64,000 nucleotides of DNA, taken from assembly GCA_965656875.1 (NCBI GenBank), contig CBFHMJ010000025.1, positions 186,001 through 250,000 of the forward strand, read 5' to 3'. Below, piece after piece: positions 63,249 to 64,000 of the stretch. This stretch comes from CBFHMJ01 sp965656875. GTDB taxonomy: Bacteria > Pseudomonadota > Gammaproteobacteria > Enterobacterales > Alteromonadaceae. The translations under genes and the position numbers were made by a program. The stretch's first letter is position 1. Every line of letters begins with the position of its first letter. The notes under the pieces are model-generated. The model searched no databases. It saw only the letters and a program-made list of their open reading frames with translations, and was not told the DNA's origin.

Positions 63249-64000
63249 AGTGAGATATCCCTGTCTTTTTTATCCGTTATCAATTCAGCAGGAATAACGA
63301 AACTAAACGTACTTCCTTTTCCAGGCTCACTCGCAATAGACAGAGCGCTACGGTGACGAGTCAGAATATGTTTCACGATAGCCAGTCCCAGTCCCGAACC
63401 ACCGGTCTTACGAGAACGAGCTTTATCAATTCGATAAAAGCGTTCAGTTAATCTCGCAATCTGCTCAGGGGCGATACCATCTCCATCGTCAGATACGGTA
63501 AATAACGCATTATTACCTTCACGTCTCCAGCTAACGTTAATAGTTCCCTCTGAAGGAGTGTAAAATATCGCGTTATAAATCAAATTAGAAAAAGCACTCT
63601 GAAGTTCATCAACATCACCATACATATAAAGATCTGAATCGATATCAAAGGTAATCTGATGGTTATACTCTTCATTCAATGCTTGTACTGCCACTTCTAT
63701 TGTCTTAAGTGTACAAGGTACATCGACTACCTTTTCAAACTGCTGTGCAGGTGAGGATTCAATTTTAGACAGCTTGAGCAATTGTTTAACGAGTGAGTCC
63801 ATTCGTCTTGTCTGCTCAATCATTGTCAGGTGAGCTTTTTGCCAGATAGGTAGCGGCGGTAAATCTTGATCATCCATCATTTCAAGATAGCCCTGAAGCA
63901 CCGTCAATGGTGTTCTTAATTCATGTGAAACATTGGCAACGAAATCCTTTCTCATTTGCTCCAGTTGTTTTAGCTGAGTAACATCGCGAGCCAGTAACAT
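63245..64000 (-). CDS. phoR: Phosphate-regulon sensor kinase PhoR, 5' part beyond window
   Basis: C-terminal part of PhoR: the frame is open to base 64000, so the N-terminal membrane and PAS regions lie beyond the right edge. Visible residues include RDVTQLKQLEQMRKDFVANVSHELRTPLTVLQGYLEMM (phosphoacceptor histidine in the HELRTP), NLIYNAIFYTPSEG, DDGDGI and GGSGLGLAIVKHI. It phosphorylates PhoB when phosphate is low. The phoB gene is expected upstream, outside the window. Confidence 0.94.
   Translation of the reverse strand: MLLARDVTQLKQLEQMRKDFVANVSHELRTPLTVLQGYLEMMDDQDLPPLPIWQKAHLTMIEQTRRMDSLVKQLLKLSKIESSPAQQFEKVVDVPCTLKTIEVAVQALNEEYNHQITFDIDSDLYMYGDVDELQSAFSNLIYNAIFYTPSEGTINVSWRREGNNALFTVSDDGDGIAPEQIARLTERFYRIDKARSRKTGGSGLGLAIVKHILTRHRSALSIASEPGKGSTFSFVIPAELITDKKDRDISL

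Noticed and set aside
1..64000. CRISPR arrays, tRNA or rRNA genes, IS elements, phage or integrase genes
   Set aside because: No regular spaced repeats, no cloverleaf-like sequences with CCA ends, and no transposase or integrase motifs seen in any long frame.

Overview
The window reads as a chromosomal segment of a low-GC (roughly low-40s percent by eye) marine-type gammaproteobacterium. The signs are a canonical isc operon with an adjacent cysE and trmJ, the queA-tgt-yajC-secD-secF block, EfpL, RadD, SuhB, a GcvR-like protein and a phoR/pst system with a Pho box. Secreted S8 proteases, a TonB receptor and a kynurenine catabolic operon suggest a heterotroph feeding on protein and amino acids, perhaps from the Alteromonadales/Oceanospirillales/Kangiella neighbourhood. 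That placement is inference; no rRNA is present. I see no tRNA, rRNA, CRISPR array, IS element or prophage.

Layout. 1-6552 (minus): trmJ, cysE, then iscR-iscS-iscU-iscA-hscB-hscA (hscA runs off the left edge), with two tandem IscR-type sites over the iscR promoter. 7052-10827 (plus): a glycosyltransferase, EfpL and RadD. 11164-15489 (plus): two paralogous secreted subtilases that share an upstream motif and ribosome-binding region. 15599-17652 (minus): four uncharacterised small or membrane proteins. 18182-26329 (plus): an eight-gene kynurenine / 3-hydroxyanthranilate operon (SDR, AMSDH, RidA-type deaminase, HAAO, ACMSD, arylformamidase, kynureninase, KMO). 26579-28624: a small hypothetical, suhB and a rhodanese. 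28851-34536 (minus): queA-tgt-yajC-secD-secF. 34740-37821: a REC-REC-PAS-GGDEF-EAL protein and a TlpA-like thioredoxin.

37822-42845 is the most unusual part. A 1.47 kb gene-free region holds a perfect FNR-type box, a run of hairpins and a possible 10-residue leader peptide. It precedes a three-gene cluster: an acetolactate-synthase-like TPP enzyme followed by two overlapping, divergent citrate-synthase-like half-size proteins. I know no pathway for this combination.

42925-48312 (minus) encodes a TonB receptor, a hybrid-free histidine kinase and an orphan ABC-type binding protein. 48672-50735 (minus) is an ECF sigma factor, a membrane anti-sigma-like protein and a periplasmic coiled-coil protein, all with overlapping frames. 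51223-52851 (plus) pairs a di-heme peroxidase with a cupredoxin. 52945-64000 is phosphate uptake: Pit with its PhoU-like partner, pstC-pstA-pstB-phoU behind a clear Pho box, and phoR overlapping pstS, with a GcvR-like gene between. Low-affinity and high-affinity phosphate uptake, sensing and feedback therefore lie within 11 kb.
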